The notes under the pieces: generated by a model
Told to the model about the DNA's origin: nothing
The model's database searches: none
The model's input: only the letters and a program-made list of their open reading frames with translations
Translations under genes and position numbers: made by a program
Virus record (IMG/VR): IMGVR_UViG_3300023116_000284
Coordinates: 1 to 26,780 of that record
DNA length: 26,780 nucleotides
Strand: one strand, 5' to 3'
DNA from: a virus
Shown here: positions 20,391 to 24,616 of the stretch, one piece after another
Layout of the letters: every line of letters begins with the position of its first letter
Numbering within the stretch: position 1 is the stretch's first letter

Positions 20391-20414
20391 AAAAAAAGAG
20401 GGGTCATCCCCCTC
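20391..20414 (-). terminator. Intrinsic terminator of the glycosyltransferase operon
   Basis: On the minus strand a 6-bp stem GAGGGG/CCCCTC with a 5-nt loop is followed at once by seven T residues. It lies 7 nt after the stop of the 45-residue gene. It separates the operon from the late module, whose promoter starts 5 nt beyond the T run. Confidence 0.85.
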
Positions 20415-20420
20415 CTGATA

Positions 20421-20558
20421 TTAACCTTTGCCTTGACCGCGATACTTCTTCCGTGCTTTATTGCGAGAAGACGCAGCATACTTGGTATGAGATCCCGCTC
20501 CTTGACGAGTTTTCTTAGGAGCTCCCTCCACATAACCACCACCTTTACGCATAGCCAT
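20421..20558 (-). CDS. Small basic Gly/Lys-rich conserved phage protein, 45 aa
   Basis: The ORF runs from ATG at 20558 to TAA at 20421. The product starts MAMRKGGGYVEGAPKKTRQG and ends with RNKARKKYRGQGKG, so about a third of its residues are Lys or Arg. It resembles a short basic protein that recurs in T4-like cyanophages. Its charge suggests nucleic acid binding, possibly RNA or packaged DNA, but no domain is recognisable. A strong AAGGAG site precedes the ATG. This site lies inside the last codons of the upstream 53-residue gene, which implies co-expression. A terminator follows directly. Confidence 0.75.
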   Translation of the reverse strand: MAMRKGGGYVEGAPKKTRQGAGSHTKYAASSRNKARKKYRGQGKG

Positions 20559-20560
20559 AA

Positions 20561-20722
20561 TTAATACTCCTTAGTAATCTTAGTTTCAAGTTCTTGTGGT
20601 CTTGGAAAACCTGTCTGATAAAACTCTACCGACAGGTCCTCCATCATATCAAAGTATTCCTCCTCCGTCAAGTTCTCACCTAAGACCTTGTTGTTATGGA
20701 GAATTGTATACCTTTCTGTCAT
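20561..20722 (-). CDS. Small conserved phage protein, 53 aa
   Basis: The ORF runs from ATG at 20722 to TAA at 20561. The product starts MTERYTILHNNKVLGENLTE, continues with an acidic helix (EEEYFDMMEDLSVEFYQ) and ends FPRPQELETKITKEY. It is acidic and soluble and looks like a typical short T4-like cyanophage protein: a beta hairpin plus helix. I do not recognise a function. It starts 4 nt after the glycosyltransferase stop and ends 2 nt before the 45-residue basic gene, so the three genes form one operon. The acidic and basic neighbours could be partners, which is speculation. Confidence 0.75.
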   Translation of the reverse strand: MTERYTILHNNKVLGENLTEEEYFDMMEDLSVEFYQTGFPRPQELETKITKEY

Positions 20723-20726
20723 CGTA

Positions 20727-21488
20727 TCAAATTACCCTTGTCTTTTCGTGACCAACTCTGATACGAGGGTCGCACCAAATTTCAAAGCCTGCTTCCTTTG
20801 CATCCAGACAGAAACTTACATCCTCTCCACACATATCCTGAACTTCCCCAGATTCAAAGACTTGCATTTTAGGAGCAAACCAAGGATACTTCATCTCCTC
20901 ATGCTCAAAGACTCCGTGCTTAATCAACAACCACCCAAATCCTGCATAGTCAACAGTAAATGGCTTCTTACGTCGTGACATCGTTTCACCAGTCTCATGA
21001 TTCATTACTCCACCATTGTTTCGGAAATCATCTTCCTCCATCCAGTGTGCAACACTCGTCGTACGTCCGTCCTCAGTCATATACCATCCACTGGCAATGT
21101 CCTGATCCATCAATACCAACTGATAAAACTTCTCAGTATTAAACACAATATCACTATCAATCCATAACTGATAGTCATACTTTAACTTCCCGTCCCAGGG
21201 AATTTGGTCAGGTCCTCGCAGCACATTCGCACCTAAACATTTGCATCTTGCAAAGTTTACCATCGATGAATAATCTTGCGAAATTTGAATGCTTGCTCCT
21301 GCCTGCACTAAATCAAAACACAATTGCACGAAGTTTTTGAGATACGTATACGAAACACCTCTCCCAGGTAGACAGAAGACAATTGCCTTCCCTTTTACCA
21401 TCTCACGTGCCTTGTCGTAATCCCACTCAGATGCTTCGCGTCCCTGTGTGCTCGGTGCTTTTGCTTTTACAGTAAATCCTTTAGCCAT
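20727..21488 (-). CDS. Glycosyltransferase-like protein (GT-A fold), 253 aa
   Basis: The protein begins with about 33 polar residues, then a buried strand AIVFCLPGRGVS at 35-46. It continues with a helix region and IQISQDYSSMVNFAR at 67-81. DYQLWIDSDIVF at 105-116 contains a DSD at 111-113, the DxD-type metal and sugar-nucleotide site of GT-A enzymes. A second acidic motif, CGEDVSFCLDAKEAGFEIWCD (220-240), fits the catalytic base and exit helix region, with RVGHEK at the end. This fits a family 2-like transferase that could modify phage DNA, a virion protein or a host surface sugar; the acceptor cannot be read from sequence. It is first in an operon with two tiny genes. A TTGACT-17-TATGAT promoter lies close upstream, with a 14-bp palindrome between it and the ATG. 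Confidence 0.72.
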   Translation of the reverse strand: MAKGFTVKAKAPSTQGREASEWDYDKAREMVKGKAIVFCLPGRGVSYTYLKNFVQLCFDLVQAGASIQISQDYSSMVNFARCKCLGANVLRGPDQIPWDGKLKYDYQLWIDSDIVFNTEKFYQLVLMDQDIASGWYMTEDGRTTSVAHWMEEDDFRNNGGVMNHETGETMSRRKKPFTVDYAGFGWLLIKHGVFEHEEMKYPWFAPKMQVFESGEVQDMCGEDVSFCLDAKEAGFEIWCDPRIRVGHEKTRVI

Positions 21489-21492
21489 AAGT

Positions 21493-21506
21493 AAGTAACG
21501 TTACTT
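21493..21506. repeat. 14-bp perfect palindrome between promoter and glycosyltransferase start
   Basis: AAGTAACGTTACTT is its own reverse complement. It lies between the -10 box (21511-21516) and the ATG at 21488, over the expected transcription start. The position fits a dimeric repressor operator, or a tight RNA hairpin at the 5' end. Confidence 0.5.
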
Positions 21507-21510
21507 CAGT

Positions 21511-21539
21511 ATCATACAGTATTATCTAGTCAAAGTCAA
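21511..21539 (-). promoter_or_regulatory. Sigma70 promoter of the glycosyltransferase operon
   Basis: On the minus strand TTGACT (21534-21539) and TATGAT (21511-21516) are separated by exactly 17 nt. The promoter lies between the stop of the 59-residue gene and the glycosyltransferase ATG. This strength suggests early expression by the host polymerase. Confidence 0.75.
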
Positions 21540-21541
21540 TA

Positions 21542-21721
21542 TCAGTCTTTTATTTCGGTTATCACTATACAGTCTCCCTCAACCTCCATGTTTATCTGGG
21601 TGCCTTCATACCACTCAAATTCACTCAATACCCACTCAGGTATCGTTATATAATACTCCCCAGTAATTGCATCGACCTCTACAGTCGTAAAATTTTCCTC
21701 CGGATTTTTTTGCATTTCCAT
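21542..21721 (-). CDS. AbrB/SpoVT-like small protein, 59 aa
   Basis: The ORF runs from ATG at 21721 to TGA at 21542; a second ATG two codons later (21715) is an alternative start. Residues 18-57 have the swapped-hairpin AbrB pattern: DAITGEYYITIPEWVLSEFE, then WYEGTQINMEVEGDCIVITE. This is the familiar layout of antitoxin-type DNA-binding proteins: a strand ending in IP, a short helix, a 'W-x-G-x-x-I/V' turn, then two strands. Such proteins bind DNA as dimers and are transition regulators or antitoxins. No toxin gene is adjacent. Its neighbour downstream carries a palindrome in its promoter region, so it could be a regulator there. It is acidic rather than basic, which argues for caution. Confidence 0.65.
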   Translation of the reverse strand: MEMQKNPEENFTTVEVDAITGEYYITIPEWVLSEFEWYEGTQINMEVEGDCIVITEIKD

Positions 21722-21898
21722 GTTTTCGTCTCTTGATTTTATATAGAAAACTTGTGAGTTTTATATTGATCTGGTGAGTGTAACACTTTATAGCTTAGGG
21801 GAGGTTGGGGTTTTATGAACGGGGGCTTAACGCGCCCCCCGTTACAAAACGTTAAATATAAAACAACTGCCAAATCACGCACACATAAGCATAACGAA
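21722..21898. other. Intergenic region with a long GC hairpin
   Basis: There is no coding sequence. On the minus strand, AT-rich TATA-like words (CTATATAAAATC near 21737-21748) precede the 59-residue gene and may hold its promoter, but no convincing -35 box is seen. The region also contains the 21818-21843 hairpin. Confidence 0.4.
21818..21843. repeat. GC-rich hairpin (AACGGGGGC / GCCCCCCGTT)
   Basis: An inverted repeat of nine bases per arm with one bulged C and a 7-nt loop. No T run follows on either strand, so a classic intrinsic terminator is unlikely. It lies downstream of the hairpin that ends the 206-residue gene and could be a back-up terminator or an RNA-stabilising structure. Confidence 0.5.
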
Positions 21899-21921
21899 TA
21901 GGGGGCAATCACTGCCCCCTA
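21899..21921 (-). terminator. Terminator-like hairpin after the nuclease-like gene
   Basis: A perfect 9-bp stem, TAGGGGGCA and TGCCCCCTA with a 5-nt loop, starts 8 nt after the stop codon of the 206-residue gene. The downstream T run is poor (TTCGTT), so termination may be partial. The 12 nt joining stop codon and stem are identical to those after the 136-codon gene at 23265-23276. Confidence 0.6.
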
Positions 21922-21929
21922 AGTATAAC

Positions 21930-22550
21930 TCAACCCAGCAACTCAGAGAGCACAGTGTTACCCTCACCCAGAAGGATTTCAGTGGGGAGAGGAACGAATT
22001 GCAGATACTTTGCAGCAGGTTTGATGATACCCATTTGCGTCAGGATGCAATCTTCCTCACCCACAATCAGTTGCAGTTGAGAGAACGAATCCTTACGTCC
22101 AGAGGATGCATTCCACACGTTAGATTCGGTCAGGTTAGTGTCAATCAGCACCATGCCGAAAGTATCAATCTGATTGTCGTTGAAAGTGTACTTAATGCTC
22201 CACACAAGGTTAGTTTTAGCACCCCCAAAGTGGGAGGTTTTGTTACCCGTAGCAAAGGAGGATTTAGAGGCACCTCCCATTAACTTAAACTCAACAGGTT
22301 GCCCTTCGATGATGTAATCGTAACCAGCAACTTCTTCACGTTTGCCATCAATGCCCAGGGTCTTAATGCCTGCTTCGATTACCTCATTCACAATGTATTG
22401 GAAGATCTTTGTGAAGTCTGCAGTCTCCATGCCACCGTCTTTGATCTGTTGCAGAGTCTTACCATAAAGACGGAACTCCTCTGCAACATAGCGGTTGGTC
22501 TCTTTGATGACGTAGGAGGTCAGGATCTCAAGAGTGTTGGTCAGGGTCAT
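21930..22550 (-). CDS. Putative PD-(D/E)XK nuclease-like protein, 206 aa
   Basis: Residues 1-70 look helical (TSYVIKETNRYVAEEF and KIFQYIVNEVIEAGIKTLGI). GYDYIIEGQPVEFK at 76-89 has the spacing of a PD-(D/E)XK nuclease core, with D78, E87 and K89 as candidate catalytic residues and E57 or E59 as a possible helix acid. A polar loop (GGASKSSFATGNKTSHFGG, 92-110) and a long sheet (LVWSIKYTF, FGMVLIDTNL) follow, as in type II restriction-like folds. It could therefore cut DNA or be an inactive relative. No methyltransferase is adjacent. It lies at the start of a GC-richer stretch, has its own TATAAT promoter and ends in a hairpin. A generic hypothetical protein is the alternative; the nuclease call is inference from one motif. 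Confidence 0.6.
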   Translation of the reverse strand: MTLTNTLEILTSYVIKETNRYVAEEFRLYGKTLQQIKDGGMETADFTKIFQYIVNEVIEAGIKTLGIDGKREEVAGYDYIIEGQPVEFKLMGGASKSSFATGNKTSHFGGAKTNLVWSIKYTFNDNQIDTFGMVLIDTNLTESNVWNASSGRKDSFSQLQLIVGEEDCILTQMGIIKPAAKYLQFVPLPTEILLGEGNTVLSELLG

Positions 22551-22566
22551 GAGTCGGAAGAGTGGT

Positions 22567-22585
22567 GGAGGGTCCGTTGCCCTCC
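22567..22585 (-). repeat. Leader hairpin of the nuclease-like gene
   Basis: A perfect 6-bp stem GGAGGG/CCCTCC with a 7-nt loop lies in the leader, between the -10 box and the ATG at 22550. The arm nearest the start (CCCTCC) is anti-Shine-Dalgarno-like and the distal arm (GGAGGG) Shine-Dalgarno-like. It could influence translation. Confidence 0.4.
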
Positions 22586-22595
22586 GATGTGTTTA

Positions 22596-22601
22596 ATTAT
22601 A
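22596..22601 (-). promoter_or_regulatory. TATAAT -10 box for the nuclease-like gene
   Basis: The minus strand has a perfect TATAAT 46 nt before the ATG. A CCGACA word about 19 nt further upstream is a fair -35 match with long spacing. This suggests sigma70-type, likely early, transcription. Confidence 0.5.
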
Positions 22602-22648
22602 GGGCATTGAGGTGGCACCCTGTCGGATGTGTACCACCTGTCAGATTG

Positions 22649-22876
22649 TCACAGGTCTGCCATCATGTCGTTGATTTCGATTCCGTCGATTGCGGGGTCA
22701 TCCCAGCGGCAACCGTCTGGGGTCTCTTTGCTGCCACACTCACGGAGCATGGAAACCAGGTCCTGATACGTGCGGCACTCTTTGGCGGCACCATACAGAC
22801 CCTCATCGTTCTGAATCCAGAGGGCAACGTTCCAGGTCGCCCAGTTTGCCCATCCGTTGAAAGTGGTTGCGGTCAT
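22649..22876 (-). CDS. Small conserved hypothetical protein with NGWxNxxTWNVALW motif, 75 aa
   Basis: I chose the ATG at 22876 over one 14 codons upstream (22918), because the extra residues are rich in Arg, Thr and Pro and unlike the body. The product then begins MTATTFNGWANWATWNVALW and continues IQNDEGLYGAAKECRTYQDL. The W-rich N-terminus is the kind seen in small proteins shared by cyanobacteria and their phages. The second half is acidic (DDPAIDGIEINDMMADL). The function is unknown to me. It has no membrane segment. No Shine-Dalgarno sequence precedes either ATG. The gene lies in the GC-richer stretch, and its codons end in G or C far more often than those of the structural genes. Confidence 0.7.
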   Translation of the reverse strand: MTATTFNGWANWATWNVALWIQNDEGLYGAAKECRTYQDLVSMLRECGSKETPDGCRWDDPAIDGIEINDMMADL

Positions 22877-22918
22877 GTCGTTTGTGGTTGTTGAGAGTAT
22901 TCTACAGGGTCGCCGCAC

Positions 22919-23104
22919 TCAGTCACGGTCGGAGATGTGCCAGCGTCCCCACTGTCCCTGAGGTCGGGTTGCTTCCCACTTGGCAAACCATGCCTGAGGG
23001 TCAGCAGCGGCAGCATCACGGATTGCCTGACGACGGCGATTCTCAGCGATGACCTGCTGAGTGTAGTCTGCCATGATGGCATTGAGGTCGGGTGTTTTCT
23101 TCAT
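22919..23104 (-). CDS. Small helical hypothetical protein, 61 aa
   Basis: The product starts MKKTPDLNAIMADYTQQVIA, forms a charged helix (ENRRRQAIRDAAAADPQAWF) and ends with a Trp-rich tail (KWEATRPQGQWGRWHISDRD). I do not recognise the family. The frame has clear amino-acid bias, and the ATG at 23104 sits just below a perfect TATAAT, which supports this start. It belongs to the GC-richer group of genes. Another frame over the same span (22873-23082) is also open but has poorer composition and no promoter fit. Confidence 0.6.
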   Translation of the reverse strand: MKKTPDLNAIMADYTQQVIAENRRRQAIRDAAAADPQAWFAKWEATRPQGQWGRWHISDRD

Positions 23105-23110
23105 GTCATC

Positions 23111-23116
23111 ATTATA
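23111..23116 (-). promoter_or_regulatory. TATAAT -10 box directly before the 61-aa gene
   Basis: The minus strand reads TATAAT followed by GATGAC and then the ATG. With usual spacing, transcription would begin at or next to the A of the ATG, giving a leaderless mRNA. The -35 region (CCGAAA) is weak. Confidence 0.4.
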
Positions 23117-23236
23117 AGCACGGGGTCGGACGGTTTCGGGGTATGAGTGGACAGTCTGAAAAGTGGCACACGGTCCGGGATAGGTGGGGGGAGCGTGCTA
23201 GGATGAAGGTAGACTCTCCGGTAAAAAAGAAAGTAT

Positions 23237-23264
23237 AAAAAAAGGGAGGCAATGTGCCCCCCTT
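23237..23264 (-). terminator. Intrinsic terminator of the 119-aa gene
   Basis: On the minus strand AAGGGGGGCA and TGCCTCCCTT form a 10-bp stem (one G-U pair, 3-nt loop) followed by a run of seven T residues. It starts 9 nt after the stop codon. The connecting sequence from stop to stem is the same 12 nt as after the nuclease-like gene. Confidence 0.85.
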
Positions 23265-23273
23265 AAGTATAAC

Positions 23274-23633
23274 TCAGACCAGCAGGTCAGTTGTAGCAAG
23301 GGCACCAAGTCTCATGCCATTACGAAACTCAGTGGTGAAGAACTCAGTGCCATTGTATAAACGAATGAACCAATTGAAGTCCTTTTGAAATACACCCTCA
23401 CCAGGGATTCCATGCTCCGAAAGAATAGCATTGAGACGGGACTTGGTAGTGTTAGATTGCCAACCACCATCAAATAGACGGATGTAATCATCACCCACGT
23501 CTGCAATGTGGTTGCCGTGCAGATACACTTTAGACTCGTTAGTATCAGCATCAAACTCTACACGAGTGTTGGCAGACTGCCAGTCAGCATTGTTGCTGAT
23601 AGCATCATTCATCTGGGTTTCGATCTTACGCAT
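23274..23633 (-). CDS. Conserved cyanobacterial/cyanophage hypothetical protein, 119 aa
   Basis: I chose the ATG at 23633 (product starts MRKIETQMNDAISNNADWQS). An upstream ATG at 23684 would place the sigma70 promoter inside the gene. The body alternates strands and turns: NTRVEFDADTNESKVYLHGN, then TKSRLNAILSEHGIPGEGVF (a helix and loop), then QKDFNWFIRLYNGTEFFTTE. This resembles small proteins of cyanobacteria and their phages of unknown function; there are no cysteines, signal peptide or membrane segments. The gene is a complete single unit with its own promoter and terminator. Its last codons, including the LL-x end, resemble those of the nuclease-like gene as part of a shared 3' cassette. 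Confidence 0.7.
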   Translation of the reverse strand: MRKIETQMNDAISNNADWQSANTRVEFDADTNESKVYLHGNHIADVGDDYIRLFDGGWQSNTTKSRLNAILSEHGIPGEGVFQKDFNWFIRLYNGTEFFTTEFRNGMRLGALATTDLLV

Positions 23634-23656
23634 GAGAGGTGAGGTCGTTTGACTTG

Positions 23657-23684
23657 AGAATAGAATAGACGATGATGGGGTCAA
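23657..23684 (-). promoter_or_regulatory. Sigma70-like promoter for the 119-aa gene
   Basis: On the minus strand TTGACC (23679-23684) and TATTCT (23657-23662) are 16 nt apart. The start of transcription falls about 15 nt before the ATG at 23633. This placement supports the shorter coding start. Confidence 0.55.
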
Positions 23685-23714
23685 TGGGGAGAATGGTGGA
23701 CACTCCCCCGACTG

Positions 23715-23897
23715 TCACACCAGGAAGGTGGAAGGGTCGCCGTAGTCTCCGACGATGTTGCCGAAGGCATCACGGATCTCAGCATACCCGAACTCCTCTG
23801 ACAGGTCCAGGCAAAGCAGCATGGCACGGTCCAGGTCCGTGGTGGTTTCGTTCTCCTCAGGAGCAGAGGGGCAGATGATGTCGTAGGTGTTTGTCAT
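23715..23897 (-). CDS. Small acidic hypothetical protein, 60 aa
   Basis: The ATG at 23897 is preferred to one at 23972, because the extra 25 residues (Cys, Pro, His-rich) do not look like folded protein and overlap an inverted repeat. The product starts MTNTYDIICPSAPEENETTT, has a helix DLDRAMLLCLDLSEEFGYAE and ends in IRDAFGNIVGDYGDPSTFLV. The final part resembles a short beta hairpin. The function is unknown. It lies at the upstream end of the GC-rich gene group. No clear Shine-Dalgarno sequence is present. Confidence 0.6.
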   Translation of the reverse strand: MTNTYDIICPSAPEENETTTDLDRAMLLCLDLSEEFGYAEIRDAFGNIVGDYGDPSTFLV

Positions 23898-23938
23898 GCA
23901 GTAATGATGCCACGGATCCAGGGGGTGTGGGGCACTTA

Positions 23939-23972
23939 GTGGACACCTAACGAACTGGCACAAGGTGTCCAC
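23939..23972. repeat. 10-bp perfect inverted repeat upstream of the 60-aa gene
   Basis: The arms GTGGACACCT (23939-23948) and AGGTGTCCAC (23963-23972) are separated by 14 nt. Located about 42-75 nt before the ATG at 23897, it could be an operator or an mRNA leader stem. No T run follows it. Confidence 0.5.
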
Positions 23973-24170
23973 AGTGGGGGTCTGGGGGTCTTACAATACG
24001 TGCACAACCGAAGGAGGGGCGGGGTAGCCCTGATGATGACAAACGTCGTCACTGCTCCCGCGATAAAATAATTTTAGTTTGCTACGATACCAATACGAAT
24101 TCGTATCATAAAAGTATAATACTATGAATTCGTATTGATATAACGATGTGACACTAATCAAAGTGGCACA
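23973..24170. other. Non-coding region with nested palindromes
   Basis: I see no gene. The left half is GC-rich (CCCCGCCCCTCC on the minus strand). The right half turns sharply AT-rich and contains the EcoRI-centred palindromes at 24091-24137. Confidence 0.5.
24091..24137. repeat. Nested inverted repeats centred on GAATTC
   Basis: CAATACGAATTC (24091-24102) and GAATTCGTATTG (24126-24137) form a perfect 12-bp inverted repeat. The left arm is part of a perfect 14-bp palindrome, ATACGAATTCGTAT (24093-24106). The interval contains another odd palindrome, AGTATAATACT. It lies downstream of the 51-residue ORF. Confidence 0.6.
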
Positions 24171-24326
24171 TTATATCTCCATTTCAAATTCTTTTATGTT
24201 AATGTTAATATCTTCGTCACTATGGAGGTGTAACAAATCTCTCCAATTTAGATCTTGTAGATCTAAATCATCATAACACATGATGTCTAGTGTTATACTT
24301 ACTAGGCGCTTGTTATGTGTTAGCAT
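24171..24326 (-). CDS. Small acidic hypothetical protein, 51 aa
   Basis: The ORF runs from ATG at 24326 to TAA at 24171. The product starts MLTHNKRLVSITLDIMCYDD and continues LDLQDLNWRDLLHLHSDEDI, ending NINIKEFEMEI. The acidic 'DLxWRDLLxLxxDEDI-x-I-x-IKEFE' pattern looks like a folded small protein and is typical of tiny cyanophage proteins. Translation might instead start at the internal ATG (residue 16, position 24281), giving 36 residues. No Shine-Dalgarno sequence precedes either. It lies 30 nt after the 54-residue ORF and could be co-transcribed from the late promoter at 24609. The function is unknown. Confidence 0.55.
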   Translation of the reverse strand: MLTHNKRLVSITLDIMCYDDLDLQDLNWRDLLHLHSDEDININIKEFEMEI

Positions 24327-24356
24327 GATGGGTGCATATGTGTGTGCTAGATCGTA

Positions 24357-24521
24357 TCACGCATAATGCCTATACGCAAGTGCGTCAAGATCTTGCGTAT
24401 TATGTGCATAGTCCTCGTCGAGTTCTTGTACGTCGAGTTGTGCATGATACTCGTAGTACGTATCCTCGTCGAGATTATAATCGTTTCCAAACGTATAGTC
24501 GAGATCGTAATCGTCGTACAT
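24357..24521 (-). CDS. Tiny very acidic Asp/Tyr-rich protein, 54 aa
   Basis: The ORF runs from ATG at 24521 to TGA at 24357. The product starts MYDDYDLDYTFGNDYNLDED and ends ALAYRHYA, with repeated LDED/LDE units. Almost a quarter of the residues are Asp and nearly a fifth are Tyr. Such composition could mimic DNA or RNA (as small phage anti-restriction and inhibitor proteins do), but this is speculation. Codons are unusual for this genome: Leu-Asp-Glu is written CTC-GAC-GAG, which creates repeated palindromes. A perfect TATAAATA box lies 88 nt upstream, and a 12-bp inverted repeat occupies the leader. The opposite strand is also open across this span, but its product would be a biased hydrophobic string, as expected of an antisense frame. 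Confidence 0.5.
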   Translation of the reverse strand: MYDDYDLDYTFGNDYNLDEDTYYEYHAQLDVQELDEDYAHNTQDLDALAYRHYA

Positions 24522-24525
24522 AAGT

Positions 24526-24596
24526 CTCGTCGAGATCTGATGGTTACTTGGATATTATATCACGAATCTCGACGGAAATCAACGGATCTCGACGAG
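24526..24596 (-). repeat. 12-bp inverted repeat in the leader of the acidic ORF
   Basis: CTCGTCGAGATC (24526-24537) and GATCTCGACGAG (24585-24596) are perfect reverse complements 47 nt apart. One arm ends 4 nt before the ATG at 24521, so a fold would cover the ribosome binding area. Each arm also contains the odd palindrome CTCGTCGAG or CTCGACGAG, repeated in the ORF. Confidence 0.6.
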
Positions 24597-24608
24597 TTTC
24601 ATAACCAT

Positions 24609-24616
24609 TATTTATA
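24609..24616 (-). promoter_or_regulatory. Late promoter motif for the 54- and 51-aa ORFs
   Basis: The minus strand has a perfect TATAAATA. It lies outside any gene, upstream of two small ORFs and the leader inverted repeat, so its placement is more convincing than copies inside coding sequence. Confidence 0.6.

Noticed and set aside
21722-21898. tRNA or structured RNA gene in the GC-hairpin region
   Set aside because: No cloverleaf arms or T-loop sequence can be drawn; only the single long hairpin is clear.
22636-22656. ACCTGT/ACAGGT inverted repeat at the stop of the 75-aa gene
   Set aside because: It is only 6 bp with a 9-nt loop, contains the stop codon and has no T run, so I do not call it a terminator.
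22873-23082. Minus-strand 69-codon frame overlapping the 61-aa gene
   Set aside because: The 61-aa frame has better composition and a TATAAT directly before its start. This one is a low-complexity alternative reading of GC-rich sequence.
23312-23554. Minus-strand 80-codon frame inside the 119-aa gene
   Set aside because: It is out of frame with a well-supported gene and gives a Ser/Leu-rich product of no recognisable type.
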